The notes beneath the pieces are model-generated. The model did no database searches, had not been told where the DNA came from, and saw only the letters and a program-made list of their open reading frames with translations. DNA of 64,000 nt from Bacillota bacterium (GTDB lineage: Bacteria; Bacillota; Clostridia; Oscillospirales; Acutalibacteraceae), in assembly GCA_023410445.1 (NCBI GenBank), contig JAEYPT010000006.1, forward strand, positions 310,001 to 374,000, given 5' to 3'. How positions within the stretch are numbered: position 1 is the first letter of the stretch; each line of letters begins with the position of its first letter. Positions 1 to 6,827 of this stretch are shown in pieces. The translations under genes and the position numbers were made by a program.

Positions 1-40
1 AACAATCACGGATTTCCGCTGCGTTCTTCACCTGTAAACG

Positions 41-74
41 AAGGCTCCAAAGCAAATGCTTTGGAGCCTTTTCT
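41..74. terminator. Bidirectional intrinsic terminator
   Basis: A perfect 14-bp inverted repeat (AAGGCTCCAAAGCA and its complement) is followed by TTTT on the plus strand, and by AAGG/CTT-rich sequence on the minus strand. It lies just past the stop codon of the minus-strand PhzF gene and probably ends that gene as well as a plus-strand gene to the left of the window. Confidence 0.8.
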
Positions 75-94
75 GTATGTTCCCATTTCCAGCC

Positions 95-964
95 TTATGG
101 AATGATCAGGTGTTTTTCTCCGATATCCCTTGCCATTCCGCCGACCCGTACTCTGCGGATTTCTCCCCCGTCCACGGTCAGCTCCGCGCGGATTTCGGAG
201 GGCCTGCCCATCGAATCGCCCTGTTGAAAGATCAAATGCTCCGTGCTCTCTGTAAGAACGCTCTGTCGAAACAGGTAACAGGCCAGCGCGCCGTTTGAGG
301 TTCCCGTCGCCGCTTCCTCCGGAATCTCGTAAAGCGGTGCGAAGTTCCGGCAGTGAGCCGTAGCTTTCCCCTCGGTTTTCAACGTGAACAGGTGATACCC
401 GATGACGCCATATTTCCGGCTTACCTCCGTCACCTTCCGAAAGTCCGGCTGTATCATAAGCAATTGCTTCATGGATTTGATGGGAATCAGAATATCCCGC
501 AGGCCGGTTGAAACAATCTGTGCGGGAAGACCGGGCAGAAAAGCGTCCTCCGAAACCCGGAGTGAATCGGCCAGCTCGGCCTTGTCCACACATTCCAGGA
601 ACTGCGGAAGACTCTGGTCCATAAAGACGGCACCGTCTGGCCGGATTTCGACCGGCAATATTCCAGCCCGAGTCTCCTGCGTATAGCATCCCGGGCGGAG
701 AACGCCGGTGCTTCCCATGAAAAAATAGGTCGCAACGGTGGCATGCCCACACAGATTCACCTCCGCTGCGGGTGTAAAGAATCTTACCTTGACATCCGCC
801 AAATTAGATTTTGCGACAAAAGCCGTCTCCGAAAACCCGATTTCGGCAGAAATATGAAGCATTTGCTTATCGGTTAAGCCATCCGCATGGAGTACTACCC
901 CCGCGGGGTTTCCCCCTCCGGATTGCCGAGCAAATGCGTTCAGCGTATAGGCTTGGATTTCCAT
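95..964 (-). CDS. PhzF family isomerase-like protein
   Basis: A 289-aa protein of the PhzF/YddE family, which has two diaminopimelate-epimerase-like halves. The N-terminal GGGNPAGVVL segment, the family glutamate in GFSETAF (E46), the LCGHAT motif near residue 72 and the ATGTSNGAL segment near residue 219 are all visible. Length is normal for the family. The start is supported by GAAGGAG about 10 bases upstream. PhzF itself acts in phenazine synthesis, but most homologues, including stand-alone clostridial ones, have no known substrate. No phenazine genes are nearby, so a specific reaction cannot be assigned. It is transcribed alone, divergent from a flavodoxin-fold gene. Confidence 0.88.
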   Translation of the reverse strand: MEIQAYTLNAFARQSGGGNPAGVVLHADGLTDKQMLHISAEIGFSETAFVAKSNLADVKVRFFTPAAEVNLCGHATVATYFFMGSTGVLRPGCYTQETRAGILPVEIRPDGAVFMDQSLPQFLECVDKAELADSLRVSEDAFLPGLPAQIVSTGLRDILIPIKSMKQLLMIQPDFRKVTEVSRKYGVIGYHLFTLKTEGKATAHCRNFAPLYEIPEEAATGTSNGALACYLFRQSVLTESTEHLIFQQGDSMGRPSEIRAELTVDGGEIRRVRVGGMARDIGEKHLIIP

Positions 965-1089
965 GAATAAAATTTCTCCTTCTGAGGCCCGTTTTTACCG
1001 AAAAGAATATCATCCGGCATTGTTTCTGTCAAGCCATGGTCGAAGTGAATTTTCGCTTCTCATATGTTATAATTCTCTCGGGGAGATGA

Positions 1090-1674
1090 TTGAAATTGAA
1101 GGTTTTTATTGTTTACTGCCATCCGAGTGAAAAATCCTTTACAACAAAGGTATTCAACGCTTTCTGCGACGGCCTGCGGGAAGCAGGTCACACGTACGTT
1201 GTTTCCGACCTGTATGCGATGAATTTCCGGGCGGACCTGTCGCCGGAGGAATACGAGCGGGAAGGACATTACCGGGAAAACCTTCCCGTGCCGCCGGATG
1301 TTTTGGCTGAGCAGGAAAAGATCAACGCCTGCGACTGCATCGCGTTCGTATACCCAATCTGGTGGGCCGACTGCCCGGCGAAGCTGAAGGGCTGGTTTGA
1401 CCGGGTTCTGACAGTCGGATTCGCATATGCCACAGACCACAATACGATGCACCCTGTACGAAAAGCCTTGTTTTTGTGCACCGCCGGGCACAGCGCGGAA
1501 AAACTGGAAGCGCAGGGCATCGCGCAGAGTATGCGGGTTGTCGCGCTGAACGACCGGATTCATACCCGCGCAGAGTCGTCGGAAATGATCATCCTCGGCG
1601 GTCAGGTGGAACACAACGAAGCCAAGATGCAGAACAATCTCCGTACGGCTTACGAAGCCGGAAAGAACCTATAA
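1090..1674 (+). CDS. NAD(P)H dehydrogenase (quinone)-like flavodoxin-fold protein
   Basis: A 194-aa protein of the flavodoxin_2 family (NQO1/KefF/MdaB type), which uses FMN or FAD to reduce quinones or similar compounds with NAD(P)H. The N-terminal beta strand plus phosphate-binding loop (VYCHPSEKSFT) and the YPIWWADCPAKLKGWFDRV segment near residues 80-98 are diagnostic. The start is a TTG preceded by GGGAGATGA; no ATG in frame fits better. It is a single gene, divergent from the PhzF gene and followed at once by a terminator. The physiological substrate is unknown. Confidence 0.88.
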   Translation: MKLKVFIVYCHPSEKSFTTKVFNAFCDGLREAGHTYVVSDLYAMNFRADLSPEEYEREGHYRENLPVPPDVLAEQEKINACDCIAFVYPIWWADCPAKLKGWFDRVLTVGFAYATDHNTMHPVRKALFLCTAGHSAEKLEAQGIAQSMRVVALNDRIHTRAESSEMIILGGQVEHNEAKMQNNLRTAYEAGKNL

Positions 1675-1676
1675 AA

Positions 1677-1716
1677 AGGCCCGGAAAGCGACCTGTACCG
1701 CTTTTCGGGCCTCTTT
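1677..1716. terminator. Bidirectional terminator between convergent genes
   Basis: The stem GGCCCGGAAAGCG pairs with CGCTTTTCGGGCC (one wobble) around a short loop. It is flanked by an A-run on the left and CTCTTT on the right, between the plus-strand quinone reductase-like gene and minus-strand ridA. Confidence 0.85.
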
Positions 1717-1727
1717 ATAGGTAAGCT

Positions 1728-2105
1728 TCAATCCTTTACCGCGACAACTTCAATTTCTACCAGAACGTTCTTCGGCAGGGTTTTCACCGCGACACACGAC
1801 CGCGCCGGTTTGCCTGTAAAGTACTTTTCATAGACAGCATTAAAGGCCGCGAAATCGCTCATATCTGCGAGAAAGCAGGTGGTTTTTACCACATTTTCGT
1901 AACCGGTTCCTGCCGCCTTTAAAATGGCGCCAACATTTTTCAGTGCCTGCTCGCCCTGAACGGTAATATCGCCCTGCGCGATTTCGCCGGTGGAGGGAAC
2001 GATCGGAATCTGTCCGCTGGCAAAAACGAGGTTCCCGGCAATGATCGCCTGAGAATAAGGCCCGATGGCTGCAGGCGCATCCTGAGTCGAAATAATCTTA
2101 AGCAT
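1728..2105 (-). CDS. ridA: RidA family enamine/imine deaminase
   Basis: A 125-aa protein of the RidA/YjgF/UK114 family, full length. It begins with the family pattern APAAIGPYSQAI and has FASGQIPI, the KTTCFLADM stretch, and near the C-terminus the RSCVAVKTLPKNVLVEIEVVA core containing the conserved Arg that binds the substrate carboxylate. RidA hydrolyses reactive enamine and imine intermediates released by PLP enzymes, notably threonine dehydratase. Here it lies 21 bp downstream of ilvA on the same strand, so the enzyme that makes the toxic intermediate and the one that clears it appear to be co-transcribed. AAAGGATG precedes the start. Confidence 0.95.
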   Translation of the reverse strand: MLKIISTQDAPAAIGPYSQAIIAGNLVFASGQIPIVPSTGEIAQGDITVQGEQALKNVGAILKAAGTGYENVVKTTCFLADMSDFAAFNAVYEKYFTGKPARSCVAVKTLPKNVLVEIEVVAVKD

Positions 2106-2126
2106 AAAAAAAGCATCCTTTCGATT

Positions 2127-3323
2127 TCAGTTTTCCACAATATGATATCCGGCGCGGAGAATAGCCTCCCGAATCTGGTTTAAATGCGCACGGTTGCGGG
2201 TTTCCACCCCGATGGAAAGCGTGCAGGCGGTGATTTCCGTCTCCTCGCCGCTTCGGTCGTGGCGGACGCTGACAACATTGCCGCCCAAACCGGCGATGAT
2301 CGCGGAAACCTCGCGCAGCTCACCGGGCTTGTCGGTCAGCTCAACGGTCAGACGCCCCTGCCGCCCTTCCTTCAGAAGGCCGCGGCTGATGACGCGGGAA
2401 AGAATGGTGACGTCGATGTTGCCGCCGGAAACCAGGCAGGCAACCGTCTTGCCCTTCACATCCACCTTGTTGAACATGGCCGCGGCGACGGAGACCGCGC
2501 CAGCGCCCTCGGCGATCAGCTTGTGCTGTTCAATCAGGGTAAGAATCGCGGTGGCGATCTCGTCGTCGGTCACCGTGACGATTTCGTCCACATAGGAGCT
2601 GCAAAGGTCGTAAGTAAGTTCACCGGGGCATTTGACCGCGATTCCATCGGCAAACGTGGAAACGCCCGAAAGTGCCTCGATTTTTTGGTCGTGCAATGCC
2701 CGCACCATGGAGGGCGCACCCGCCGCCTGAACGCCGTAAACCTTGCAGCCCGGCCGCAAAGCCTTGACCGCGTAGGCAACGCCGGAAATCAGCCCGCCGC
2801 CGCCGACCGGAACGATAACGGCATCCACCTCCGGAAGCTGTTCCAAAATTTCAAGCCCGATGGTGCCCTGGCCCGCGATGACCTCCTCGTCGTCAAACGG
2901 ATGGATAAACACCGCGCCGCTTTCCTTCTGCAATTCGCAGGCTTTCTGATATGCGTCGTCGTACACACCCTTTACGAGGCAAACCTCGGCGCCGTAGCTT
3001 TTCGTCGCTTCGACCTTGGAAATCGGTGCGCCCTCCGGAATGCAGATGAGCGAATGGATGCCGCTCCGTGCCGCGGCGAGAGCCACGCCCTGCGCATGGT
3101 TTCCGGCGGAACAGGCAATGACTCCCTTCTGCTTTTCTTCCTCCGGGAGCTGGCTGATCTTATTATACGCTCCGCGAACTTTAAAGGAACCCGTAATCTG
3201 AAGATTTTCCGTTTTCAGGTAAACCTTGCTTTCCGGATTGATGTTGGGAGCCGGGATCAGATCCGTTCTCCGGACGACGTTTTTCAGAACGTAGGCTGCC
3301 TGATAGATTTTATCCAGTGTCAT
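2127..3323 (-). CDS. ilvA: Threonine ammonia-lyase (threonine dehydratase)
   Basis: A 398-aa PLP enzyme that deaminates threonine to 2-oxobutanoate, the first step towards isoleucine. The PLP lysine lies in GSFKVRGAYN (K48), the phosphate/substrate loop is SAGNHAQG, and the glycine-rich VGGGGLISG loop follows. Residues from about 325 form one ACT domain (LTVELTDKPGELREV onwards). One ACT domain and about 400 residues match the short TdcB-like clostridial enzymes, rather than the 500-aa two-ACT IlvA. The start with MTLDKIY is preferred because GAGGG precedes it; an upstream in-frame ATG would add 28 unrelated residues encoded by a palindrome-rich spacer. It lies upstream of ridA and downstream of ilvBN. 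Confidence 0.93.
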   Translation of the reverse strand: MTLDKIYQAAYVLKNVVRRTDLIPAPNINPESKVYLKTENLQITGSFKVRGAYNKISQLPEEEKQKGVIACSAGNHAQGVALAAARSGIHSLICIPEGAPISKVEATKSYGAEVCLVKGVYDDAYQKACELQKESGAVFIHPFDDEEVIAGQGTIGLEILEQLPEVDAVIVPVGGGGLISGVAYAVKALRPGCKVYGVQAAGAPSMVRALHDQKIEALSGVSTFADGIAVKCPGELTYDLCSSYVDEIVTVTDDEIATAILTLIEQHKLIAEGAGAVSVAAAMFNKVDVKGKTVACLVSGGNIDVTILSRVISRGLLKEGRQGRLTVELTDKPGELREVSAIIAGLGGNVVSVRHDRSGEETEITACTLSIGVETRNRAHLNQIREAILRAGYHIVEN

Positions 3324-3342
3324 GATTTTCCCTCGTTTTCTT

Positions 3343-3576
3343 GCAGGCTGAGCCTGCATGCATATCTTTTGCTCACAGCCTGCTGAGCAAAGGTTGAAAG
3401 TGAGCACAAGACGGTTTCAGTTTTTCCGAGTCATGGTCCGTCGTAGACGGTCACGAATCTAAGCGAACAATCATTCAACGTTATTTCTTCGTTTTGGGTA
3501 CGCTCTTGATCGGGTCAGTGCTTCTTTGCATGCAGGCCCAGCCTGCCACCGGACCATTGGATTCAGCGTCACGCTG
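3343..3576. repeat. Palindrome-rich spacer between ilvN and ilvA (copy A)
   Basis: The 255-bp gap between ilvN and ilvA has no credible gene. It holds a series of perfect short hairpins: GCAGGCTGAGCCTGC (3343-3357), TTTGCTCA/TGAGCAAA (3368-3391), CCGTC/GACGG (3438-3450), GCAGGC/GCCTGC (3532-3546) and CAGCGTCACGCTG (3564-3576). The first and last hairpins recur at the two ends of the ybaK/NRAMP gap (11281-11731). None has a T-run typical of a terminator. Confidence 0.7.
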
Positions 3577-3578
3577 CC

Positions 3579-4067
3579 TTAAGTTGACATGGCCATGGAG
3601 CCGGTGCGCAGAATCTTCTGAATATTGTAAGGGGTGTAAAGCTCGATGAACGAGTTGATGGAATCGGAATCGCCCGTCAACTCCAGAATCATCGAATCGG
3701 GCTGCACGTGAAGGATGTTCGCGTGAAATACGTCCGCGATCTGCACAAGCTTTTCGCTGTTCTGCAGCGTGCGCTCCACCTTGAGCAACAGATGCTCTCG
3801 CACCACGGCTTTCGCACGGTCCAGCACGTTGACCTCCGCGATATCCACCAGCTTCGAAAGCTGCTTATCCACCTGCCGCACGATGCGGTCGTCGCCGGAA
3901 ACCACAATCAGGATGCGGGAATACTCCGTATTTTCCGTCTGCGCCGCAATGATGCTCAGAATATTGTAATACCGCCGGCTGAACAGCCCCGCGATGCGCA
4001 GCAGCACCCCGGGGGTGTTCCGTGCCAAAACGGAAAGCACATATTCTTTTTCGTTTGCTTCCTGCAT
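3579..4067 (-). CDS. ilvN: Acetolactate synthase small (regulatory) subunit
   Basis: A 162-aa protein with an N-terminal ACT domain (YVLSVLARNTPGVLLRIAGL, then the NILSIIAAQTE stretch) and the C-terminal ALS_ss_C domain (VERTLQNSEKLVQIADVF onwards). It binds valine, isoleucine or leucine and controls the catalytic subunit IlvB. The start at MQEANE is chosen because GGGGGA lies 7 bases upstream; the open frame extends further but without a ribosome site. The gene follows ilvB after a 218-bp gap, which is unusually long for this pair, and the gap contains hairpins. Confidence 0.94.
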   Translation of the reverse strand: MQEANEKEYVLSVLARNTPGVLLRIAGLFSRRYYNILSIIAAQTENTEYSRILIVVSGDDRIVRQVDKQLSKLVDIAEVNVLDRAKAVVREHLLLKVERTLQNSEKLVQIADVFHANILHVQPDSMILELTGDSDSINSFIELYTPYNIQKILRTGSMAMST

Positions 4068-4195
4068 AAATTGATCCCCCTTTATGTCAACCAATGAATT
4101 CGTACTTACGTTTATTATCGCTATAGGGCATGCCGCGTGACGACGAAGGAGCTTTCCCAAATTCCGGTCAATAAGTCCAATATCAAACCGTGCAA

Positions 4196-4290
4196 ATCAT
4201 GGGAGCTTCCCCATGCCGTCCCGGCTAATCAAACCTGCGTTTTCCGCCATACAAAACGCCGGGCACTTGCGTAAAGACTTAGTCTTTACA
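4196..4290. repeat. Hairpin-containing spacer between ilvB and ilvN (copy C)
   Basis: The 218-bp gap between ilvB and ilvN includes CATGGG/CCCATG (4198-4215), the word CCGTCCCGGC (4216-4225), ACGCCGGGC (4256-4264), and the perfect odd palindrome GTAAAGACT-T-AGTCTTTAC (4272-4290), which overlaps the ilvB stop codon. The word order resembles 11646-11731 in the NRAMP/ybaK gap. No gene is visible. Confidence 0.55.
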
Positions 4291-5956
4291 TTTCAAGCAT
4301 CGGGTCCGCTACGGAGCCGCCTGCCGGAACCATCGGCAGCACGTTGATGTCTTTGCTCATCAGACAGTTGATCAGCACCGGCTCGTTAAGGGCAAGCGCT
4401 TGCCGCAGCACCGGTTCGATGTCGCTTTTTTTCGCGATGGTCATGGCCTTTACGCCGAACGCGTTCGCGAGCATCTCGTAGTTGGTTGGCCCGTCGACGT
4501 CCGTCTGGGAGAATCGGCTTTCATAAAACAGCTTCTGCCACTGACGCACCATGCCCAGCGTGCTGTTGTTGAAGACAATTTCGATCACCGGGATTTTGCA
4601 TCGTGCCAGCGTGGAAAGCTCCGCACAGTTCATGTGGAAACTTCCGTCGCCTGTGATGTTAACCACACGCTTTTCCGGGTTCCCGGCCTGCGCTCCGAGC
4701 GCCGCGCCGAGGCCGTAGCCCATCGTTCCCAGCCCGCCGGAAGTCAGAAAATGCTTCGGCTCACGGAACGTGAAGAACTGCGCCGTCCACATCTGATGCT
4801 GGCCGACGTCGGTGGAAACAACCGCGTCCGGCGCAAGACGGCACAGCGTTTCCAGGATTTCCTGCGGGAGCACGTCGTCCGGCGTCTCCCCCGCCTGCCG
4901 CAGCGGATATTCCCGTTTTACGTTCAGGATGCTCTCCACCCAATCCGCGTGCTTCTGCTTCGAGAGCAGCTCGTTCAGCCGCGCGAGAATCGCCTTGACG
5001 TCGCCCTTCAGCTTCAGGTCCACGTCGATGTTCTTGTTGAACTCGGCGGAATCGATATCGATCTGCAAAATGCGGCAGTTCTGCGCAAACAGCCCCGCGT
5101 TACACAGCACCCGGTCGGAAAAGCGCGTACCGGCCGCGATGAGCAGATCGCAGTTTTTAATCGCTTCGGCGGATGCCTTCGTGCCGTGCATGCCCAGCAT
5201 TCCGAGATAGCGCGGGGAAGTCTGGTCGTAGCCACCCTGGCACATCAGCGAACAGGAGACGGGAGCATCCAGTTTTTCCGCAAACTCTGAAAGCTCCGGA
5301 GAAGCCTCGCCCAGCACCACCCCGCCGCCGCAGTACAGGAACGGCCGCTCGCTCTGTTCGATCATCTCCAGTGCCTGCGCAAAACGCTCTTCCGTTGGGA
5401 AACAGGGCTTCGGCAATTCCATCGGCGCATCCAGACGCCGGAACTCCGTTTTAAGCGCCGTCACGTCCTTCGGAATATCCACCAGCACCGGACCCTTGCG
5501 GCCGGAGCCCGCGATTTCGAACGCCCGCCGGAGCGTCGAAGCCAGATCCTCCACATGCTTGACGAGGAAATTGTGCTTCGTCACCGGCATGGTGATCCCC
5601 GTGATGTCGACCTCCTGAAAGCTGTCCAGACCCAGCAGATCGCGGGTCACGTTCCCCGTTATAGCGACCATCGGCACGGAATCCATATAGGCCGTCGCGA
5701 TACCCGTCACAAGGTTGGTTGCACCGGGTCCCGAGGTAGCGATGCAGACGCCCGTCTTTCCCGTGGAGCGGGCATATCCGTCCGCCGCGTGCGCCGCGCC
5801 CTGTTCGTGAGCCGTGCGGATGTGACGGATTTTGTCCCGGTATTCATAAAGAGCGTCGTACAGGTACAGCACCGCTCCGCCCGGATACCCGAAAACGGTA
5901 TCCACCCCCTGCTCCATCAAGCACTCCATAACGATCTGCGATCCGGTGAGAAGCAT
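4286..5956 (-). CDS. ilvB: Acetolactate synthase large (catalytic) subunit
   Basis: A 556-aa thiamine-diphosphate enzyme that condenses two pyruvates to acetolactate, or pyruvate with 2-oxobutanoate to acetohydroxybutanoate, for branched-chain amino acids. Features in order are the N-terminal TPP domain with the catalytic Glu in AHEQGAAHAADGYAR, a central domain with the GTRFSDRV segment, and the C-terminal TPP domain with GDGSFHMNCAEL and the NN metal-binding end near FNNSTLG. Length is normal. The start MLLTGSQ is preceded by GGGAGGAA; an extra 13 residues upstream would be possible. A T-box leader with its own promoter lies upstream, and ilvN follows. Confidence 0.96.
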   Translation of the reverse strand: MLLTGSQIVMECLMEQGVDTVFGYPGGAVLYLYDALYEYRDKIRHIRTAHEQGAAHAADGYARSTGKTGVCIATSGPGATNLVTGIATAYMDSVPMVAITGNVTRDLLGLDSFQEVDITGITMPVTKHNFLVKHVEDLASTLRRAFEIAGSGRKGPVLVDIPKDVTALKTEFRRLDAPMELPKPCFPTEERFAQALEMIEQSERPFLYCGGGVVLGEASPELSEFAEKLDAPVSCSLMCQGGYDQTSPRYLGMLGMHGTKASAEAIKNCDLLIAAGTRFSDRVLCNAGLFAQNCRILQIDIDSAEFNKNIDVDLKLKGDVKAILARLNELLSKQKHADWVESILNVKREYPLRQAGETPDDVLPQEILETLCRLAPDAVVSTDVGQHQMWTAQFFTFREPKHFLTSGGLGTMGYGLGAALGAQAGNPEKRVVNITGDGSFHMNCAELSTLARCKIPVIEIVFNNSTLGMVRQWQKLFYESRFSQTDVDGPTNYEMLANAFGVKAMTIAKKSDIEPVLRQALALNEPVLINCLMSKDINVLPMVPAGGSVADPMLEM

Positions 5957-6021
5957 TCCGAATTCCTCCCAAAATGTAAATTTACGCCCGCTCAAGCGGT
6001 ATTCTTCCCGAAAAAGACGAC

Positions 6022-6286
6022 AAAAAAGCCTTCGCCCCTTTCCTAGAGGCGAAGGCTATAACGCTCCGCGGTACCACTCTAATTCGCCGCATCAACGCGG
6101 CATCTCTCGCATGCATCCAACAATGCACTCTCCCATAACGGTGAGAACCGGGACGGCCTACTAACTCTTTCAGCCTCCTGCTCAAGGGTGATCTCGTGCA
6201 AATCCCGCGCTGTCTCGCACCGACCGACAGCTCTCTGAATGCGGAATCCCTGCATTCCGTCCCTATCAACGCATTTGAAATATATT
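6022..6286 (-). promoter_or_regulatory. T-box leader of ilvBN, likely Ile-specific
   Basis: On the minus strand the canonical antiterminator word AGAGTGGTACCGCG (6067-6080) is followed by a 10-bp GC-rich stem (AGCCTTCGCC/GGCGAAGGCT, 6027-6057) and six Ts, an intrinsic terminator. Upstream is a Stem I region with the AGAGAG and GGTGCGA distal-loop words. A specifier candidate ATC (6190-6192) is followed by A and lies six bases before GAGCAG, the same layout as the Cys T-box upstream of cysE. Uncharged tRNA-Ile would stabilise the antiterminator and switch on ilvBN. The T-box assignment is firm; the specifier is inferred. Confidence 0.92.
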
Positions 6287-6292
6287 TTTTTT

Positions 6293-6321
6293 AGTATATG
6301 CCCTGGGCCTGTATTTGTCAA
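6293..6321 (-). promoter_or_regulatory. Sigma-A promoter of the ilvBN T-box transcript
   Basis: On the minus strand, TTGACA and TATACT are separated by 17 bases, near consensus. They lie a few bases upstream of the T-box leader. Confidence 0.85.
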
Positions 6322-6429
6322 CAGTTTTTTGCTTATTGCGCTCAAACCGGCAAAATTTACAAAACGTACAACGCAATGCAGATTTTAGCGCTTTAAATCA
6401 TTGTTTTTTAACAATTCGCAAAAAAGTGA

Positions 6430-6459
6430 TTGACAAATGCATTCGGCCGGTGCTAAGAT
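6430..6459 (+). promoter_or_regulatory. Sigma-A promoter of the cstA T-box transcript
   Basis: TTGACA and TAAGAT are separated by 18 bases. Transcription would start near 6466 and produce a leader of about 360 bases ahead of cstA. Confidence 0.8.
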
Positions 6460-6465
6460 GGTCCA

Positions 6466-6754
6466 CAACAGAATATCGCAAATGCAGTGATCGGGAAAAA
6501 GTACGGAATGCCTCACTTGACAGAGAGCCGTCGTTGGTGCGAGGCGGCAGGAGCTTCTGATATGACATCCCCCGTGAGCAGTCGGGCTGAACGAATTTCC
6601 AGTAAGTCCTGACCGGTTCCGCCACGTTAAAGGCGGACGTATTTGGTGGGCCCGCCTGATACGGTTGAGGTGGCCGCAATGCAGCGGCAAGCAGAGTGGT
6701 AGCGCGGAGTTTAAAACCTTCGTCTCTGAGTAAATCAGAGATGAAGGTTTTTTT
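6466..6754 (+). promoter_or_regulatory. T-box leader of the cstA-like transporter
   Basis: The antiterminator word AGAGTGGTAGCGCGGA (6693-6708) is followed by a long terminator stem (AACCTTC.TCTCTGA with TCAGAGATGAAGGTT, 6715-6750) and a seven-T run. Upstream Stem I has AGAGAG and GGTGCGA words as in the other two T-boxes of this window. The specifier loop TGATATGACATCC can be read as ATG, GAC or ATC, so the amino acid sensed is not certain: spacing to GAGCAG favours ATC, while the rule that a purine follows the specifier favours ATG or GAC. Confidence 0.9.
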
Positions 6755-6827
6755 GCGTTCTCTGCAGGCGGTATTCCGGATGGTTACACGACGGATTTGT
6801 TGGATTTGAGGAAGGAAGATTCGCGTT

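Noticed and set aside
2184..3386. 400-codon plus-strand frame opposite ilvA
   Set aside because: It mirrors the ilvA codons, has unnatural composition, and ilvA has all its catalytic motifs.
3341..3580. CRISPR array in the palindrome-rich spacer
   Set aside because: The repeated words are different palindromes without regular spacing or identical repeats, and no cas genes are present.
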